Assembly (NCBI RefSeq): GCF_900215435.1
Contig: NZ_OCMY01000001.1
Coordinates: 3,968,001 to 4,032,000, forward strand
Direction of reading: 5' to 3'
Length of the DNA stretch: 64,000 nucleotides
Source: Candidatus Pantoea floridensis
GTDB lineage: Bacteria > Pseudomonadota > Gammaproteobacteria > Enterobacterales > Enterobacteriaceae
Shown here one piece after another: positions 49,966-62,072 of the stretch (positions are counted from its first letter, which is position 1; each line of letters starts with the position of its first letter). The notes under the pieces were generated by a model. The model worked only from the letters and a program-made list of their open reading frames with translations, was not told the origin of the DNA and searched no databases. A program made the translations under genes and the position numbers.

Positions 49966-50726
49966 GCGGTAGCGGGCCCCGCTTTACGTCCAGGCTGCGC
50001 ATCAAAGCTGATGCCCGTTTTACGGCGGCTGTCATCGCCCATTAAATAGAGATAGAGCGGCATCAAGTCGGCGGGTGTTTTGAGCAAATTCGCATCCTCT
50101 TCCGGGAATGCGCTGGCGCGCATTTTGGTGCGTGTACCGCCAGGATTGATGCAGTTTACGCGCAGATGACGATTTTTATACTCATCAGCCAGCACCTGCA
50201 TCATACCTTCAGTAGCAAACTTTGATACCGCATAAGCGCCCCAGCCAGCACGTCCGGTCCGGCCGACACTGGATGTGGTAAATACCAGCGAGCCAGCATC
50301 TGATTTCAATAGCAGCGGCAGCAAGGCCTGGGTTAAATAGAAGGTGGCATCAAGGTTAATCTGCATGACATTGCGCCAGATGGTGGGATCAAGTTCTTCC
50401 AGCGGCACGATTTCGCCGAGGATGCCGGCATTATGCAGCACGCCATCAAGACGAGGCACCAGGGCAGCGATCTGCAGCGCTAATTGCTGGCAACTTTCCG
50501 GCGTGGCGTCGGCGAGATCCAGTAACAATGACGCGGCAGGCTGCTTATTCAGTTGGTTGATAGTGTGTTCCGTGCGCTGCAGCGTCTCCGCATTGCGCCC
50601 TAACAGAATGACGCGCGCGCCATAGCGCGCATAGGTAAGGGCGGCTTCACGGCCAATGCCGTCTGAAGCACCGGTGACAAGAATGATACGATTTTCCAAC
50701 AGGTCGCTTTTCGGTTGATAATGCAC
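49962..50726 (-). CDS. yciK: YciK short-chain oxidoreductase
   Basis: 254-residue classical SDR enzyme with GASDGIG nucleotide loop, NAG strand (HNAGILG) and the Tyr-Lys pair in YAVSKFA. The substrate is unknown. The start is a GTG (then CAT), matching the MHYQPK start of E. coli YciK. It precedes btuR, the order used across the enterics, but no functional tie is known. Confidence 0.92.
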   Translation of the reverse strand: MHYQPKSDLLENRIILVTGASDGIGREAALTYARYGARVILLGRNAETLQRTEHTINQLNKQPAASLLLDLADATPESCQQLALQIAALVPRLDGVLHNAGILGEIVPLEELDPTIWRNVMQINLDATFYLTQALLPLLLKSDAGSLVFTTSSVGRTGRAGWGAYAVSKFATEGMMQVLADEYKNRHLRVNCINPGGTRTKMRASAFPEEDANLLKTPADLMPLYLYLMGDDSRRKTGISFDAQPGRKAGPATA

Positions 50727-50900
50727 AGCGATGTCCTTTATAGGGGATCAGCAGGTTTTTGGCTTTATGCCTTAAATCGCCGTCAGGTGCAATCGATCTG
50801 CCTCGCATTCTGTGCCGCCTGGCGGCATTTCAGGCGACGGCAAGGTGTAAAGCGGGTAAACTTGAGCCCGTTGTAATTTACTGTTTAATAAGGCGGCAGA

Positions 50901-51947
50901 ATGGATTTTTTCTCCAGTTACGGATTATTTCTGGCTAAAGCCGTCACCGTGGTGGTGGCGATTGCAGCTATTGTTTTGATTGTGCTCAATGCCGCGCTGC
51001 GTAAACGTCATAGCGGCGGTCAACTGCGCCTGACGCATCTCGACGACGATTATCGCGAGATGAAGGAAGATCTTCAGCTCGCTAAAATGAAGCCACAGGC
51101 GCAAAAAGTATGGCTGAAGCAGCATAAGAAAGAAGAGAAGCACAAAGCCAAAACCGAAAAGCGCAATGCCAAAGCAGGCATCAGCGAAGCGGCAAAACCT
51201 ACGCTTTATGTACTTGAGTTTAAAGGCAGCATGGATGCCAGCGAAGTGACCTCGTTGCGTGAAGAAATTTCTGCCGTGCTGGCAGTGGCAACGCCGGGCG
51301 ATGAAGTTCTGCTACGGTTGGAAAGCCCCGGCGGCGTGGTGCACGGCTACGGTTTGGCTGCTTCCCAGCTTCAACGCCTGCGCGATGCGGGACTGCAGCT
51401 TACCGCTGTGGTAGATAAAGTGGCCGCGAGCGGGGGGTATATGATGGCTTGCGTTGCAGATCGTATCGTTGCGGCGCCTTTCTCTATTATTGGCTCCATT
51501 GGCGTGGTTGCGCAGATACCTAACTTCAATCGTCTGCTGAAACGCAACGATATTGATGTCGAATTACACACCGCCGGCCAGTATAAGCGCACTCTGACGC
51601 TATTTGGTGAGAACACTGATGAAGGGCGTGAGAAGTTCCAGGAAGATCTCAACGAAACCCATCAGCTGTTCAAAGATTTTGTACAGCAGATGCGCCCATC
51701 ACTTGATCTGAACAAAGTGGCGACGGGAGAACATTGGTATGGCCGTCAGGCGCTGGATTTAGGGCTGATTGACGAAATTGGCACCAGCGATGCGCTGATC
51801 ATTAATCATATGGAGCGCTTCACCGTGCTGGGCGTGCATTATGCCCGTAAGCGTAAAATGATGGATCGCTTTACCAACAGCGCCAGTTTGGCCGTTGAAC
51901 GGTTGATTCTGAAAATGTGGCAGCGCGGCGACAAGCCACTCTTGTAA
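50901..51947 (+). CDS. sohB: inner-membrane peptidase SohB
   Basis: 348-residue S49-family serine protease of the periplasmic face, a relative of SppA with a single catalytic domain. A membrane anchor at about 8-28 is followed by a charged coiled region (60-95), then the dyad Ser177 in VAASGGY and Lys229 in GQYKRTLT. Overexpression suppresses loss of DegP in E. coli. Confidence 0.95.
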   Translation: MDFFSSYGLFLAKAVTVVVAIAAIVLIVLNAALRKRHSGGQLRLTHLDDDYREMKEDLQLAKMKPQAQKVWLKQHKKEEKHKAKTEKRNAKAGISEAAKPTLYVLEFKGSMDASEVTSLREEISAVLAVATPGDEVLLRLESPGGVVHGYGLAASQLQRLRDAGLQLTAVVDKVAASGGYMMACVADRIVAAPFSIIGSIGVVAQIPNFNRLLKRNDIDVELHTAGQYKRTLTLFGENTDEGREKFQEDLNETHQLFKDFVQQMRPSLDLNKVATGEHWYGRQALDLGLIDEIGTSDALIINHMERFTVLGVHYARKRKMMDRFTNSASLAVERLILKMWQRGDKPLL

Positions 51948-51950
51948 TCA

Positions 51951-51976
51951 AGCCCGGCAAATGCCGGGCTTTTTTA
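51951..51976. terminator. sohB/yciN terminator
   Basis: 8-bp stem AGCCCGGC/GCCGGGCT with an AAAT loop and TTTTTT, between convergent genes; it overlaps the yciN stop by three bases. Confidence 0.9.
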
Positions 51977-52222
51977 TGCCAGACGATAGTGAGCGGAGAG
52001 CTCAACGGCGAGGTGTTTAAACACATTAAACACCTTGGTGGTTTTGGCGGTGGGCAAGCCTTCATCATCAAGAAAATAGGGGCCGCGAAACACCAATACG
52101 TCACCCTGTTGAATCACATCATTCGCTTCTAATCCGATAAAATAATCGTCGTGCTTTTTGGTTAACTGATTCGCTATTTCCAGTAACGCCTGGCGTGAAA
52201 TAGATTCCATTGGTCCTGACAT
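51974..52222 (-). CDS. yciN: YciN family protein (DUF2498)
   Basis: 82-residue soluble protein of unknown function, about the size of E. coli YciN. The conserved block LVFRGPYFLDDEGLPTAKT identifies it. An ATG four codons downstream is an alternative start. It lies between sohB and topA, as in E. coli. Confidence 0.85.
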   Translation of the reverse strand: MSGPMESISRQALLEIANQLTKKHDDYFIGLEANDVIQQGDVLVFRGPYFLDDEGLPTAKTTKVFNVFKHLAVELSAHYRLA

Positions 52223-52593
52223 TTTCCACTCCTTTTTTTGACAGCCAATTTTCTCCTTCTATATTACTTGCGAGTCATCGCGTTCAGCAAATCAGCATTG
52301 CGTTATAAAACTGGCGCAAAATTAAGCAGAATGCTAATTAAGTTGCGTAACGGATTTTATCAGGTAGAGTGTGGGCGATTCAGCTTTCAGGGAGATCACA
52401 CCCGGATGTGTGATACTGTCAGATGGAAAACTCGCTCCTAATCATAAAGTTGCAGAAGTCGACGCAATCTGGCCTGAGATTATCCCTGCTGCCTTGAAAT
52501 GAGAAATGTTGGCAGCAATATTGAACCCATTGGGTTTTGGGACCTCCAATTCTCTCCCGTTTATCAGGACGTTTCATTTAGGTAAAGGTACAT
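52223..52593. promoter_or_regulatory. yciN/topA divergent region
   Basis: 371 bases with no gene. A perfect 7-bp inverted repeat ATCACAC/GTGTGAT with a 6-base centre lies at 52395-52414. topA in E. coli has several promoters that respond to supercoiling; I cannot place them here by eye. Confidence 0.45.
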
Positions 52594-55191
52594 ATGGGTA
52601 AAGCACTCGTAATCGTTGAGTCCCCGGCAAAGGCCAAAACAATCAATAAATACCTCGGTAATGACTACGTGGTGAAATCCAGCGTCGGTCATATCCGTGA
52701 TTTGCCGACCAGCGGTTCAACTGCCCGTAAAAGTGCCGACGGGGAAAAGGCGAAAACTGGCAAAAAGGTTAAGAAGGATGAAAAAGCCGCATTGGTCAAC
52801 CGTATGGGTGTTGATCCCTGGCATGGCTGGGAAGCGGATTATCAAATTCTGCCTGGCAAAGAGAAAGTGGTTGCTGAGCTGAAAAACCTTGCTGCTGATG
52901 CCGACCACATCTATCTCGCAACCGACCTTGACCGCGAAGGGGAAGCCATTGCCTGGCACCTGCGGGAAGTGATTGGTGGCGATGACAAGCGTTTCAGCCG
53001 CGTGGTGTTTAACGAAATCACCAAGAATGCAATTCGTCAGGCGTTTGAGAAGCCGGGCGAGCTTAATATCGAACGTGTTAATGCCCAGCAGGCTCGCCGT
53101 TTCATGGACCGCGTCGTCGGTTACATGGTGTCGCCGCTACTGTGGAAAAAAATAGCCCGCGGTTTGTCAGCCGGCCGCGTACAGTCTGTAGCTGTTCGTC
53201 TGGTGGTGGAACGCGAGCACGAGATCAAAGCCTTCGTGCCGGAAGAGTATTGGGAGATCAATGCTGATTTTGCCACGCCGAAAGGTGCCGATCTGGCGAT
53301 GCAGGTTACGCATCAAAATGATAAGGCGTTCCGCCCGGTCAATCGTGAGCAAACTCACGCTGCGGTCGCTATTCTGCAGAAAGCGCGTTATGAAGTGCTG
53401 GATCGTGAAGATAAACCGACCAGCAGCAAACCCTCTGCACCTTTCATTACCTCTACGTTGCAACAGGCAGCCAGCACGCGTCTTGGCTTCGGTGTGAAGA
53501 AGACCATGATGATGGCACAGCGTCTGTATGAAGCCGGCCACATTACTTATATGCGTACCGACTCCACCAACCTGAGCCAGGATGCGGTGGCGATGGCGCG
53601 TGGCTACGTTGAAAGCAACTTTGGTAAGAAATATCTGCCAGAAGCGCCGAACACCTATGCCAGCAAAGAGAACTCGCAGGAAGCGCATGAAGCGATTCGT
53701 CCTTCAGATGTGAATGTCGTGGCAGAACAGCTGAAAGATATGGAAGCTGACGCACAAAAACTGTATCAGCTGATATGGCGTCAGTTTGTTGCCTGCCAGA
53801 TGGTACCGGCGCAGTACGATTCCACCACGCTGACCGTGGGCGCGGCTGAATTCAAATTGAAAGCGAAAGGGCGCACGCTGCGTTTTGATGGCTGGACGCG
53901 CGTGATGCCTGCGCTGCGCAAGAATGATGAAGATCTGACGCTGCCACCGGTTGATGTCGGCGACACGCTGGATTTGAAAGAGCTGATGCCAAGCCAGCAC
54001 TTTACCAAGCCGCCGGCGCGCTTCAGCGAAGCTTCGCTAGTGCGCGAGCTTGAAAAGCGCGGAATTGGCCGTCCATCGACTTATGCATCAATTATTTCGA
54101 CCATCCAGGATCGCGGTTACGTTCGCGTAGAGAACCGCCGCTTCTATGCTGAAAAAATGGGTGAGATTGTCACCGATCGTCTGGAAGCGAACTTCCGCGA
54201 GTTGATGAACTATGACTTCACCGCGCGCATGGAAAACAGCCTCGATCAGGTTGCCAATAATGAAGCCGAGTGGAAAGCCGTGCTCGACTCTTTCTTCAGT
54301 GATTTCAGCCAGCAGTTAGACCATGCTGAAAAAGATCCGGAAGAGGGCGGCATGCAGCCGAACCAGATGGTATTAACGTCGATTGATTGCCCGACGTGCA
54401 GCCGTCCTATGGGGATCCGCACTGCCAGCACCGGTGTTTTCCTGGGTTGTTCTGGCTATGCTTTGCCGCCTAAAGAACGCTGTAAGCAGACCATTAACCT
54501 GATTCCGGAAAATGAAGTTCTCAACGTGCTGGAAGGCGATGATGCCGAAACCAACGCGCTGCGCGCACGTCGCCGCTGCCAGAAGTGTGGTACGGCGATG
54601 GATAGCTACCTGATCGATAATCAGCGTAAACTGCACGTCTGCGGTAACAACCCAGAGTGTGATGGCTACGAAATCGAGCAGGGCGAGTTCCGTATCAAGG
54701 GCTATGACGGTCCCGTTGTTGAGTGTGAGAAATGTGGTTCTGAAATGCACCTGAAAATGGGGCGTTTTGGCAAGTACATGGCTTGTACCAATGATGATTG
54801 TAAAAATACCCGCAAAATTTTGCGCAACGGTGATGTCGCCCCGCCAAAAGAAGATCCGGTGCCGCTGCCAGAGTTGCCGTGTGAAAAGTCAGATGCTTAT
54901 TTTGTATTGCGTGATGGCGCAGCTGGCGTGTTCCTTGCTGCCAATACCTTCCCTAAATCGCGTGAAACACGTGCGCCTTTAGTGGAAGAGCTGCAACGCT
55001 TTGCCGATCGTCTCCCTGAAAAGCTGAAATATCTGTCGGAAGCGCCCGCCGCCGATCCGGAAGGTAATAAGACGATGGTACGTTTTAGTCGCAAAACAAA
55101 GCAGCAATACGTTTCATCAGAAAAAGACGGCAAAGCTACAGGCTGGTCAATGTTCTATATTGACGGCAAGTGGCAGGAAGCTAAGAAGTAA
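52594..55191 (+). CDS. topA: DNA topoisomerase I
   Basis: Relaxes negative supercoils. The 865 residues have the TOPRIM start [16 protein letters not shown], acidic triad DLDREGE near 111-117, and the active-site Tyr319 in HITYMRTDS. Three C-terminal four-cysteine zinc ribbons follow (starting CPTC, CQKC and CEKC between about residues 595 and 735), then two ribbon-like domains. The ATG follows TAAAGG. Confidence 0.98.
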   Translation: MGKALVIVESPAKAKTINKYLGNDYVVKSSVGHIRDLPTSGSTARKSADGEKAKTGKKVKKDEKAALVNRMGVDPWHGWEADYQILPGKEKVVAELKNLAADADHIYLATDLDREGEAIAWHLREVIGGDDKRFSRVVFNEITKNAIRQAFEKPGELNIERVNAQQARRFMDRVVGYMVSPLLWKKIARGLSAGRVQSVAVRLVVEREHEIKAFVPEEYWEINADFATPKGADLAMQVTHQNDKAFRPVNREQTHAAVAILQKARYEVLDREDKPTSSKPSAPFITSTLQQAASTRLGFGVKKTMMMAQRLYEAGHITYMRTDSTNLSQDAVAMARGYVESNFGKKYLPEAPNTYASKENSQEAHEAIRPSDVNVVAEQLKDMEADAQKLYQLIWRQFVACQMVPAQYDSTTLTVGAAEFKLKAKGRTLRFDGWTRVMPALRKNDEDLTLPPVDVGDTLDLKELMPSQHFTKPPARFSEASLVRELEKRGIGRPSTYASIISTIQDRGYVRVENRRFYAEKMGEIVTDRLEANFRELMNYDFTARMENSLDQVANNEAEWKAVLDSFFSDFSQQLDHAEKDPEEGGMQPNQMVLTSIDCPTCSRPMGIRTASTGVFLGCSGYALPPKERCKQTINLIPENEVLNVLEGDDAETNALRARRRCQKCGTAMDSYLIDNQRKLHVCGNNPECDGYEIEQGEFRIKGYDGPVVECEKCGSEMHLKMGRFGKYMACTNDDCKNTRKILRNGDVAPPKEDPVPLPELPCEKSDAYFVLRDGAAGVFLAANTFPKSRETRAPLVEELQRFADRLPEKLKYLSEAPAADPEGNKTMVRFSRKTKQQYVSSEKDGKATGWSMFYIDGKWQEAKK

Positions 55192-55197
55192 TCCTCC

Positions 55198-55224
55198 AAG
55201 GCCAGCGTCAGCTGGCCTTTCTCT
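55198..55224 (+). terminator. topA terminator
   Basis: 9-bp stem AAGGCCAGC/GCTGGCCTT with a GTCA loop, followed by TCTCTT, 7 bases after the topA stop. Confidence 0.8.
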
Positions 55225-55299
55225 TATCCTTATAGCTAATCGTTCTACATTCTTCCCTTAACTGATATAGTAGTTATAGAACTCTTTTCGTTTCGCTGA

Positions 55300-56358
<1,059 letters not shown>

Positions 56359-56852
56359 TTACCTAACTCATTATTTTGCCAAGGTGTCCAGTGGGCACCT
56401 TCGGAATCCCATAGCGCTTAGCGCCACGAGTAGATCAAAAAAATTCCATTATTTTTATGTAAATGAAACATGGGTCACATGTTTTTCTATTGTTAGTTAT
56501 TAAATGCGAATCAGTACACAATTTTTACCTTGCTACTTTGCAGCACGCCAGGAATATTCCCATACTCCAGTTAAGAGTTGATGGAGAAGGGCTTTTTTAC
56601 TGGGTTAGCGAATTAAACTCAAATTTAAAGTGGATCTAATTTGGTGCTAACTCAAATTTACAATGTAACTATTTAATTAATAGTTATCGTGGCAATTAAA
56701 TTTATCTCATCAATTTTTTGTGTTTTGATAAATAGCGTTAATCGTTGTGCTCAATAAAAATAACTGGATTTTCGGTCTTAACAAGTTTAGGATTCGTCCT
56801 AAATCTTAATCGTTGTCATCAATCGTTTTATTGAGAGTGATTATCAAAAACT
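56359..56852. other. AT-rich cysB to ymiA intergenic region
   Basis: 494 bases with no supportable ORF. Three inverted repeats are seen: AAGGTG/CACCTT (56381-56401), a possible weak cysB terminator AAACATG/CATGTTT followed by TTCTAT (56466-56490), and TTTAGGA/TCCTAAA closed by a TTCG tetraloop (56786-56803). The last is near the ymiA start and may lie in its leader. Confidence 0.5.
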
Positions 56853-57011
56853 ATGAACACGAGAATAACTGTACAGCCGGATTTCCGGACTAAAAGCACC
56901 AAAGTTGAGCGTTCTGGTAACACTCGTCGCAAGGCTTGGTTGACTGTCTTCGCTGCTTCAGCACTGTTCTGGGTAGTGGTGGCATTAATGATTTGGCGTA
57001 TGTGGGGTTAA
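56853..57011 (+). CDS. ymiA: YmiA small membrane protein
   Basis: 52 residues with one C-terminal membrane helix. The last part, RRKAWLTVFAASALFWVVVA and then LMIWRMWG, is almost the same as in E. coli YmiA (46 residues); the N-terminal half differs. Function unknown. yciX starts three bases after its stop. Confidence 0.82.
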   Translation: MNTRITVQPDFRTKSTKVERSGNTRRKAWLTVFAASALFWVVVALMIWRMWG

Positions 57012-57014
57012 GCC

Positions 57015-57194
57015 ATGTGGGCAAATACTCTCAGTCGTAAACATCCGGTTGCTGCGCGTCAGTCGCAAACGCCAGCATGTAAAGTTAAAGACGTTGTTTC
57101 GAAAGAACCGCAAGTCACCATTCCTGCATCGTGGGAACTGAGTGAGAATCAACGTAATTTTATCGAATCATTCATGGATCCGAAGTCCAAATAA
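57015..57194 (+). CDS. yciX: YciX family small protein
   Basis: 59-residue soluble protein starting MWANTLSRKHPVAAR. The C-terminal block VTIPASWELSENQRNFIESF resembles E. coli YciX, which follows ymiA in the same way. Function unknown. It starts three bases after the ymiA stop, so the two are probably translated together. Confidence 0.72.
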   Translation: MWANTLSRKHPVAARQSQTPACKVKDVVSKEPQVTIPASWELSENQRNFIESFMDPKSK

Positions 57195-57367
57195 CGCAGT
57201 GTGCATTCCGCTCTTAATAGCGCTAATTAGTCCCTCATTTTGCCGGATTATCCGGTGGGCAAGTTAAAAGCCCGTCCTTTAACACTCAGCATTAAAAAAA
57301 CGGTGTCATCAGTACAACGCTGACGACGGTGGACTTTTTTTGCCCGGAATCCGGGAGGGAGTGAATC

Positions 57368-57457
57368 ATGAACCTCAATACAACAACCTTATCCTGGTTT
57401 GGCGTATATACCTTTTCGTTTGTTTTTTGGGCAGCAGCCTTTTGGGCAATGATGTAA
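57368..57457 (+). CDS. 29-residue single-helix membrane peptide (YmiC-like)
   Basis: MNLNTTTLSWFGVYTFSFV and then FWAAAFWAMM: one aromatic-rich membrane helix and nothing else. A strong ribosome site GGGAGGGAG stands 6 bases before the ATG. A CCCGG-AAT-CCGGG stem directly overlaps that site and could mask it. E. coli has a peptide of similar size, ymiC, between yciX and acnA; I am not sure the sequences match. Confidence 0.7.
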   Translation: MNLNTTTLSWFGVYTFSFVFWAAAFWAMM

Positions 57458-57488
57458 TCCCTAACGCAAATTAAAAATGAATTACTTG

Positions 57489-57520
57489 AAATGCCCTGAC
57501 AAATGTCGGGGCATTTTTTA
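57489..57520 (+). terminator. terminator after the small-protein cluster
   Basis: Stem AATGCCCTGAC/GTCGGGGCATT with an AAAT loop, followed by TTTTTATT, 32 bases after the 29-residue ORF. It separates the small genes from acnA. Confidence 0.9.
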
Positions 57521-57640
57521 TTACGTTAAAATGTGTCAATTCGTGTTGTTATCAAAACGTTAACGAAAATGTGGTCTATCTTTAAGCTAAACCTTGCAGT
57601 CACTGAGGTTTAAAAAGAGATCTACTTACATGGAGGCGCT

Positions 57641-60322
57641 ATGTCGTTAACGTTACGCGAGCACAGTCAGGACACGCTGAATGTTCGGGCAAAAAAATAT
57701 CACTATTACAGCCTGCCGAAAGCAGCTCAGCAATTGGGCAACATCGATCGCTTGCCCAAGTCAATGAAAGTCCTGCTTGAAAACCTGTTGCGCTGGCAAG
57801 ATGGAGAGTCGGTTACGGCCGAAGATATTGAGGCCCTGGTAGCATGGCAAAAAGATGCGCATGCCGATCGTGAGATTGCTTATCGGCCAGCCCGTGTTCT
57901 AATGCAAGACTTCACCGGCGTTCCCGCCGTGGTGGATTTAGCCGCTATGCGTGAGGCGGTAAAACGTCTTGGCGGTGATGTCGCCAAAGTGAATCCGCTT
58001 TCGCCAGTTGATTTGGTCATTGACCACTCCGTTACCGTCGACCATTTCGGTGATAACAAAGCCTTCGACGAAAATGTACGTTTAGAAATGGAACGCAACC
58101 ATGAACGCTATGTTTTCCTGCGCTGGGGCCAGAAAGCCTTTAACCGCTTTCGCGTTGTACCACCGGGCACCGGCATTTGTCATCAGGTGAACCTGGAGTA
58201 TCTCGGCAAATCTGTGTGGCATGAAACGCAAAATGGGCAAGAGGTTGCTTACCCCGATACGCTGGTTGGAACCGATTCGCACACAACGATGATCAATGCG
58301 CTGGGCGTATTGGGTTGGGGGGTGGGTGGCATCGAGGCCGAAGCGGCGATGCTGGGCCAACCGGTCTCTATGCTCATTCCTGATGTGGTCGGTTTTAAAC
58401 TCACCGGCAAATTGCGTCCCGGTATTACCGCGACCGATCTGGTGCTAACCGTCACTCAAATGCTACGTAAGCATGGCGTAGTCGGTAAATTCGTTGAGTT
58501 TTACGGCGATGGCTTAGCAGATCTGCCGCTTGCTGACCGCGCCACTATAGCCAACATGGCGCCCGAATATGGCGCGACCTGTGGCTTCTTCCCCGTTGAT
58601 GAAGTGACGCTTAGTTACATGACGCTCACCGGTCGTGACCAGGAGCAGGTAGAGTTGGTTGAAGCCTATGCTAAACAGCAGGGAATGTGGCGTAACGCTG
58701 GGGACGAGCCTGTGTTTACCAGTTCCATAGCGCTGGATATGGGCGAAGTCGAATCCAGCCTGGCTGGACCAAAACGTCCACAGGATCGTGTATCGCTTGG
58801 TGATGTTCCTGATGCTTTTGCTGCCAGTAATGAACTTGAAATCAATCAGGCGCAAAAGCCGCATAAGACCGTAAGCTATCGCGACAGTGAAACCGGTAAA
58901 AGTTATCAGTTAGATGATGGCGCCGTGGTGATTTCTGCGATTACGTCCTGTACGAATACTTCTAACCCAAGCGTGTTGATGGCTGCGGGGTTGCTAGCGA
59001 AGAATGCAGTTGAGCGCGGACTGATGCGTAAACCCTGGGTTAAAGCTTCGCTGGCGCCTGGTTCGAAGGTGGTTTCTGATTATCTGGACGTCGCGCAATT
59101 AACGCCTTACCTGAACGATCTGGGCTTCAATCTGGTCGGCTATGGCTGTACCACCTGTATCGGTAACTCAGGCCCATTGCCTGATGCTATAGAAAGCGCC
59201 ATCAAAGAGGGTGATCTTACGGTTGCTGCCGTGCTCTCTGGTAACCGTAATTTTGAAGGTCGTATTCATCCCTTGATTAAAACTAACTGGCTGGCATCAC
59301 CGCCGCTGGTGGTGGCGTATGCATTAGCGGGCAATATGAAGCTCAACCTGCAATCCGATCCGCTTGGAAAAGATAGGCAGGGCAATGATGTATTCCTAAA
59401 AGATATCTGGCCATCGCCTGAAGAAATTGCAGCGGCGGTGCAAAAAGTGACCAGCGATATGTTCCACAAGGAGTACGCTGAGGTCTTTAACGGCACGCCT
59501 GAATGGCAACAGATCAAGGTCAGCGAAGCGGCAACCTATGATTGGGACGGTGACTCCACCTATATTCGTTTATCACCCTTCTTTGATGATATGGAGAAAA
59601 CACCGCAGCCAGTACAAGATATCAAGGGCGCACGCATTCTGGCGATGCTCGGTGACTCCGTAACAACTGACCACATTTCGCCTGCGGGCAGCATCAAAGC
59701 GGAAAGTCCTGCCGGACGCTATTTACTCTCGCACGGCGTTGAACGCACCGATTTCAACTCATACGGCTCGCGTCGTGGTAACCATGAAGTGATGATGCGC
59801 GGTACATTCGCCAATATCCGCATACGCAATGAGATGGTGCCGGGGGTAGAGGGAGGTTACACCAAACACTTCCCCAGTAACGAGCAGCTAGCGATTTATG
59901 ACGCGGCGATGAAGTATCAGCAGGAAGGCGTACCGTTAGCGGTGATTGCCGGCAAGGAGTATGGCTCAGGTTCCAGCCGTGACTGGGCTGCAAAGGGCCC
60001 ACGCTTGCAAGGCGTGCGCGTGGTTATTTCCGAATCGTTCGAACGTATTCACCGTTCCAATTTGATTGGCATGGGCATTTTACCGCTGGAGTTTCCCGCA
60101 GGTGTCACTCGCAAAACGTTAGGATTAACCGGTGAAGAGTACATTGATGTAGCGAATCTGGCGCAACTAAAGCCAGGTGGAACCGTGACGGTAACGCTGA
60201 CACGCGTGGATGGGAGTAAAGAGACGCTGGAAACGCGCTGCCGAATCGATACAGGCAATGAGCTAACCTACTACCAGAACGATGGCATTTTGCACTATGT
60301 GATACGCAACATGCTCAATTAA
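57641..60322 (+). CDS. acnA: aconitate hydratase A
   Basis: Stress-form aconitase of the citric acid cycle; the apo form binds its own mRNA. The 893 residues carry the [4Fe-4S] cysteines in [10 protein letters not shown] and [10 protein letters not shown] and the swivelling domain with [10 protein letters not shown]. The ATG follows GGAGG at 6-base spacing. The terminator upstream means its own promoter lies within 57521-57640. Confidence 0.97.
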   Translation: MSLTLREHSQDTLNVRAKKYHYYSLPKAAQQLGNIDRLPKSMKVLLENLLRWQDGESVTAEDIEALVAWQKDAHADREIAYRPARVLMQDFTGVPAVVDLAAMREAVKRLGGDVAKVNPLSPVDLVIDHSVTVDHFGDNKAFDENVRLEMERNHERYVFLRWGQKAFNRFRVVPPGTGICHQVNLEYLGKSVWHETQNGQEVAYPDTLVGTDSHTTMINALGVLGWGVGGIEAEAAMLGQPVSMLIPDVVGFKLTGKLRPGITATDLVLTVTQMLRKHGVVGKFVEFYGDGLADLPLADRATIANMAPEYGATCGFFPVDEVTLSYMTLTGRDQEQVELVEAYAKQQGMWRNAGDEPVFTSSIALDMGEVESSLAGPKRPQDRVSLGDVPDAFAASNELEINQAQKPHKTVSYRDSETGKSYQLDDGAVVISAITSCTNTSNPSVLMAAGLLAKNAVERGLMRKPWVKASLAPGSKVVSDYLDVAQLTPYLNDLGFNLVGYGCTTCIGNSGPLPDAIESAIKEGDLTVAAVLSGNRNFEGRIHPLIKTNWLASPPLVVAYALAGNMKLNLQSDPLGKDRQGNDVFLKDIWPSPEEIAAAVQKVTSDMFHKEYAEVFNGTPEWQQIKVSEAATYDWDGDSTYIRLSPFFDDMEKTPQPVQDIKGARILAMLGDSVTTDHISPAGSIKAESPAGRYLLSHGVERTDFNSYGSRRGNHEVMMRGTFANIRIRNEMVPGVEGGYTKHFPSNEQLAIYDAAMKYQQEGVPLAVIAGKEYGSGSSRDWAAKGPRLQGVRVVISESFERIHRSNLIGMGILPLEFPAGVTRKTLGLTGEEYIDVANLAQLKPGGTVTVTLTRVDGSKETLETRCRIDTGNELTYYQNDGILHYVIRNMLN

Positions 60323-60351
60323 AAAAAAGCCGGGATTTCCCGGCTTTTTTA
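60321..60351. terminator. bidirectional acnA/ribA terminator
   Basis: Stem AAAGCCGGGA/TCCCGGCTTT with T-runs on both strands between convergent genes. Confidence 0.92.
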
Positions 60352-60356
60352 TCTGC

Positions 60357-60950
60357 TCAAGACTTCGGTAGCAGATGACCCATCTTTTCGGCTTTGGTAT
60401 CAAGATAGTGGGCATTTTTTGGATTACGCCCCACAACCAGCGGTACACGCTCTACGATGTTGATACCGGCTTCACTCAGGATCTCAACCTTGCGTGGGTT
60501 ATTCGTTAGCAAGCGCACTTCATTGACGCCCAACAGTTTGAACATATCTGCACACAAGGTGAAATCGCGCTCATCCGCGGCGAAACCGAGTTGATGATTC
60601 GCTTCAACCGTATCGTAGCCCTTATCCTGTAAGGCATAAGCACGAATTTTATTCAACAAACCAATGTTGCGGCCTTCCTGGCGATGGTACATCAAGATAC
60701 CGCGCCCCTCTTCAGCGATAGCCGTTAACGCGGCCTCCAGCTGAAAGCCGCAGTCGCAGCGTAAGCTGAACAGGGCATCGCCGGTCAGGCATTCGGAATG
60801 GACGCGTGCCAGTACCGGATTGTGATCGCTAATATCTCCATAAACCAGCGCGACATGGTCGTGCCCGGTTGCCAGTTCTTCAAAACCAACCATAAGGAAA
60901 TCTCCCCATGGCGTGGGCAGTTTGGCTTCTGCTACCCGTTTAAGCTGCAT
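60357..60950 (-). CDS. ribA: GTP cyclohydrolase II
   Basis: First step of riboflavin synthesis from GTP. 197 residues from [18 protein letters not shown] (E. coli 196). Zinc-binding Cys54, Cys65 and Cys67 stand in [19 protein letters not shown], with the catalytic [12 protein letters not shown] following. A start 13 codons upstream is not conserved. No FMN riboswitch is visible upstream. Confidence 0.97.
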   Translation of the reverse strand: MQLKRVAEAKLPTPWGDFLMVGFEELATGHDHVALVYGDISDHNPVLARVHSECLTGDALFSLRCDCGFQLEAALTAIAEEGRGILMYHRQEGRNIGLLNKIRAYALQDKGYDTVEANHQLGFAADERDFTLCADMFKLLGVNEVRLLTNNPRKVEILSEAGINIVERVPLVVGRNPKNAHYLDTKAEKMGHLLPKS

Positions 60951-61179
60951 GTGACTCTCCAGAACCTTCAGAGGATGCGCTATCATCATGATAACGCACG
61001 GGCCCAGGTGGCCCGATGAAACTTACGCTATTGTGCCACAACCCGAACTCTCGCCGTTAATCGGTCAGAGTGATTGTAGTGATAAAGCACAATTATCCAA
61101 GCCGCAATGGGTATGTTATTCTTTTTTCAGCTAAAGTTATGCATGCCGCGCGTGTTGCAGCAGATCTTAAAGGAAGCGA

Positions 61180-61944
61180 ATGTTAAACATCATCAAGCGG
61201 ACCACCTTCGGCGCGTTTTTATTATTGCTGATGCCCTTGGGCGTGTGGATATCGGGTTGGCAATGGCAGCCAGGAGAAAGCAGTAACATACTGCGCCTGT
61301 TGTTTTGGATGACGGAAACCGTAACCAGCCCATGGGGGATTCTCACCAGCATTATTCTCAGTGCCTGGATGCTGTGGTGTTTACGTTTTCGTCTCAAACC
61401 CGCGATTTTGCTTATTCTCATTATGAATGGCGCAATTCTTGCCGGCCAGTACACCAAAACCTCCATTAAAGAGCATGTCCAGGAACCTCGACCTTATGTG
61501 ATTTGGCTGGAAAAAAGCCATGGCATTAGCGGCGATCAGTTCTATCAGCTGCATCGTACCGAGCGCAGTGAGATGGTTTCCACCTTATTGGCCAATGATA
61601 CGCAGCTACCTCAATGGTTAAAAAATCATTGGGCCTTTGAAACCGGCTATGCATTTCCTTCCGGGCATACCATGTTTGCAGCCAGCTGGGCGTTATTGGC
61701 GATCGGCCTGTTATGGCCACGCAGGCATATTAAGACGGTCGCAGTGTTGTTTATTTGGGCAACAATGGTGATGGGAAGCCGCCTATTACTGGGTATGCAC
61801 TGGCCGCGTGATATAGTTATGGCAACAATCATTTCCTGGGTACTGGTGACGCTAGCAACCCTGTTGGCCCAACGTTTTTGCGGCCCGCTAACGGTTCCCC
61901 CCGCAGAGCAGAAAGAGATTGCGCAGCGCGATGATGGATTGTAA
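61180..61944 (+). CDS. pgpB: phosphatidylglycerophosphatase B
   Basis: PAP2-family phosphatase of the inner membrane that dephosphorylates phosphatidylglycerophosphate and undecaprenyl pyrophosphate at the periplasmic face. The 254 residues contain the three motifs KEHVQEPRPY, PSGHT and SRLLLGMHWPRD with about six membrane helices. It diverges from ribA. Confidence 0.95.
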   Translation: MLNIIKRTTFGAFLLLLMPLGVWISGWQWQPGESSNILRLLFWMTETVTSPWGILTSIILSAWMLWCLRFRLKPAILLILIMNGAILAGQYTKTSIKEHVQEPRPYVIWLEKSHGISGDQFYQLHRTERSEMVSTLLANDTQLPQWLKNHWAFETGYAFPSGHTMFAASWALLAIGLLWPRRHIKTVAVLFIWATMVMGSRLLLGMHWPRDIVMATIISWVLVTLATLLAQRFCGPLTVPPAEQKEIAQRDDGL

Positions 61945-62072
61945 TTACGCTATTTGTCCCCATATGATTGATTGCGCTTGCAGAAAAATGCGCTAACTGA
62001 TGCGGGGATAAGCAGCATCAATGGCGCTTTTTTGGCATACTTCTCTTGGATAACCTCTCGACAGGATGCATT

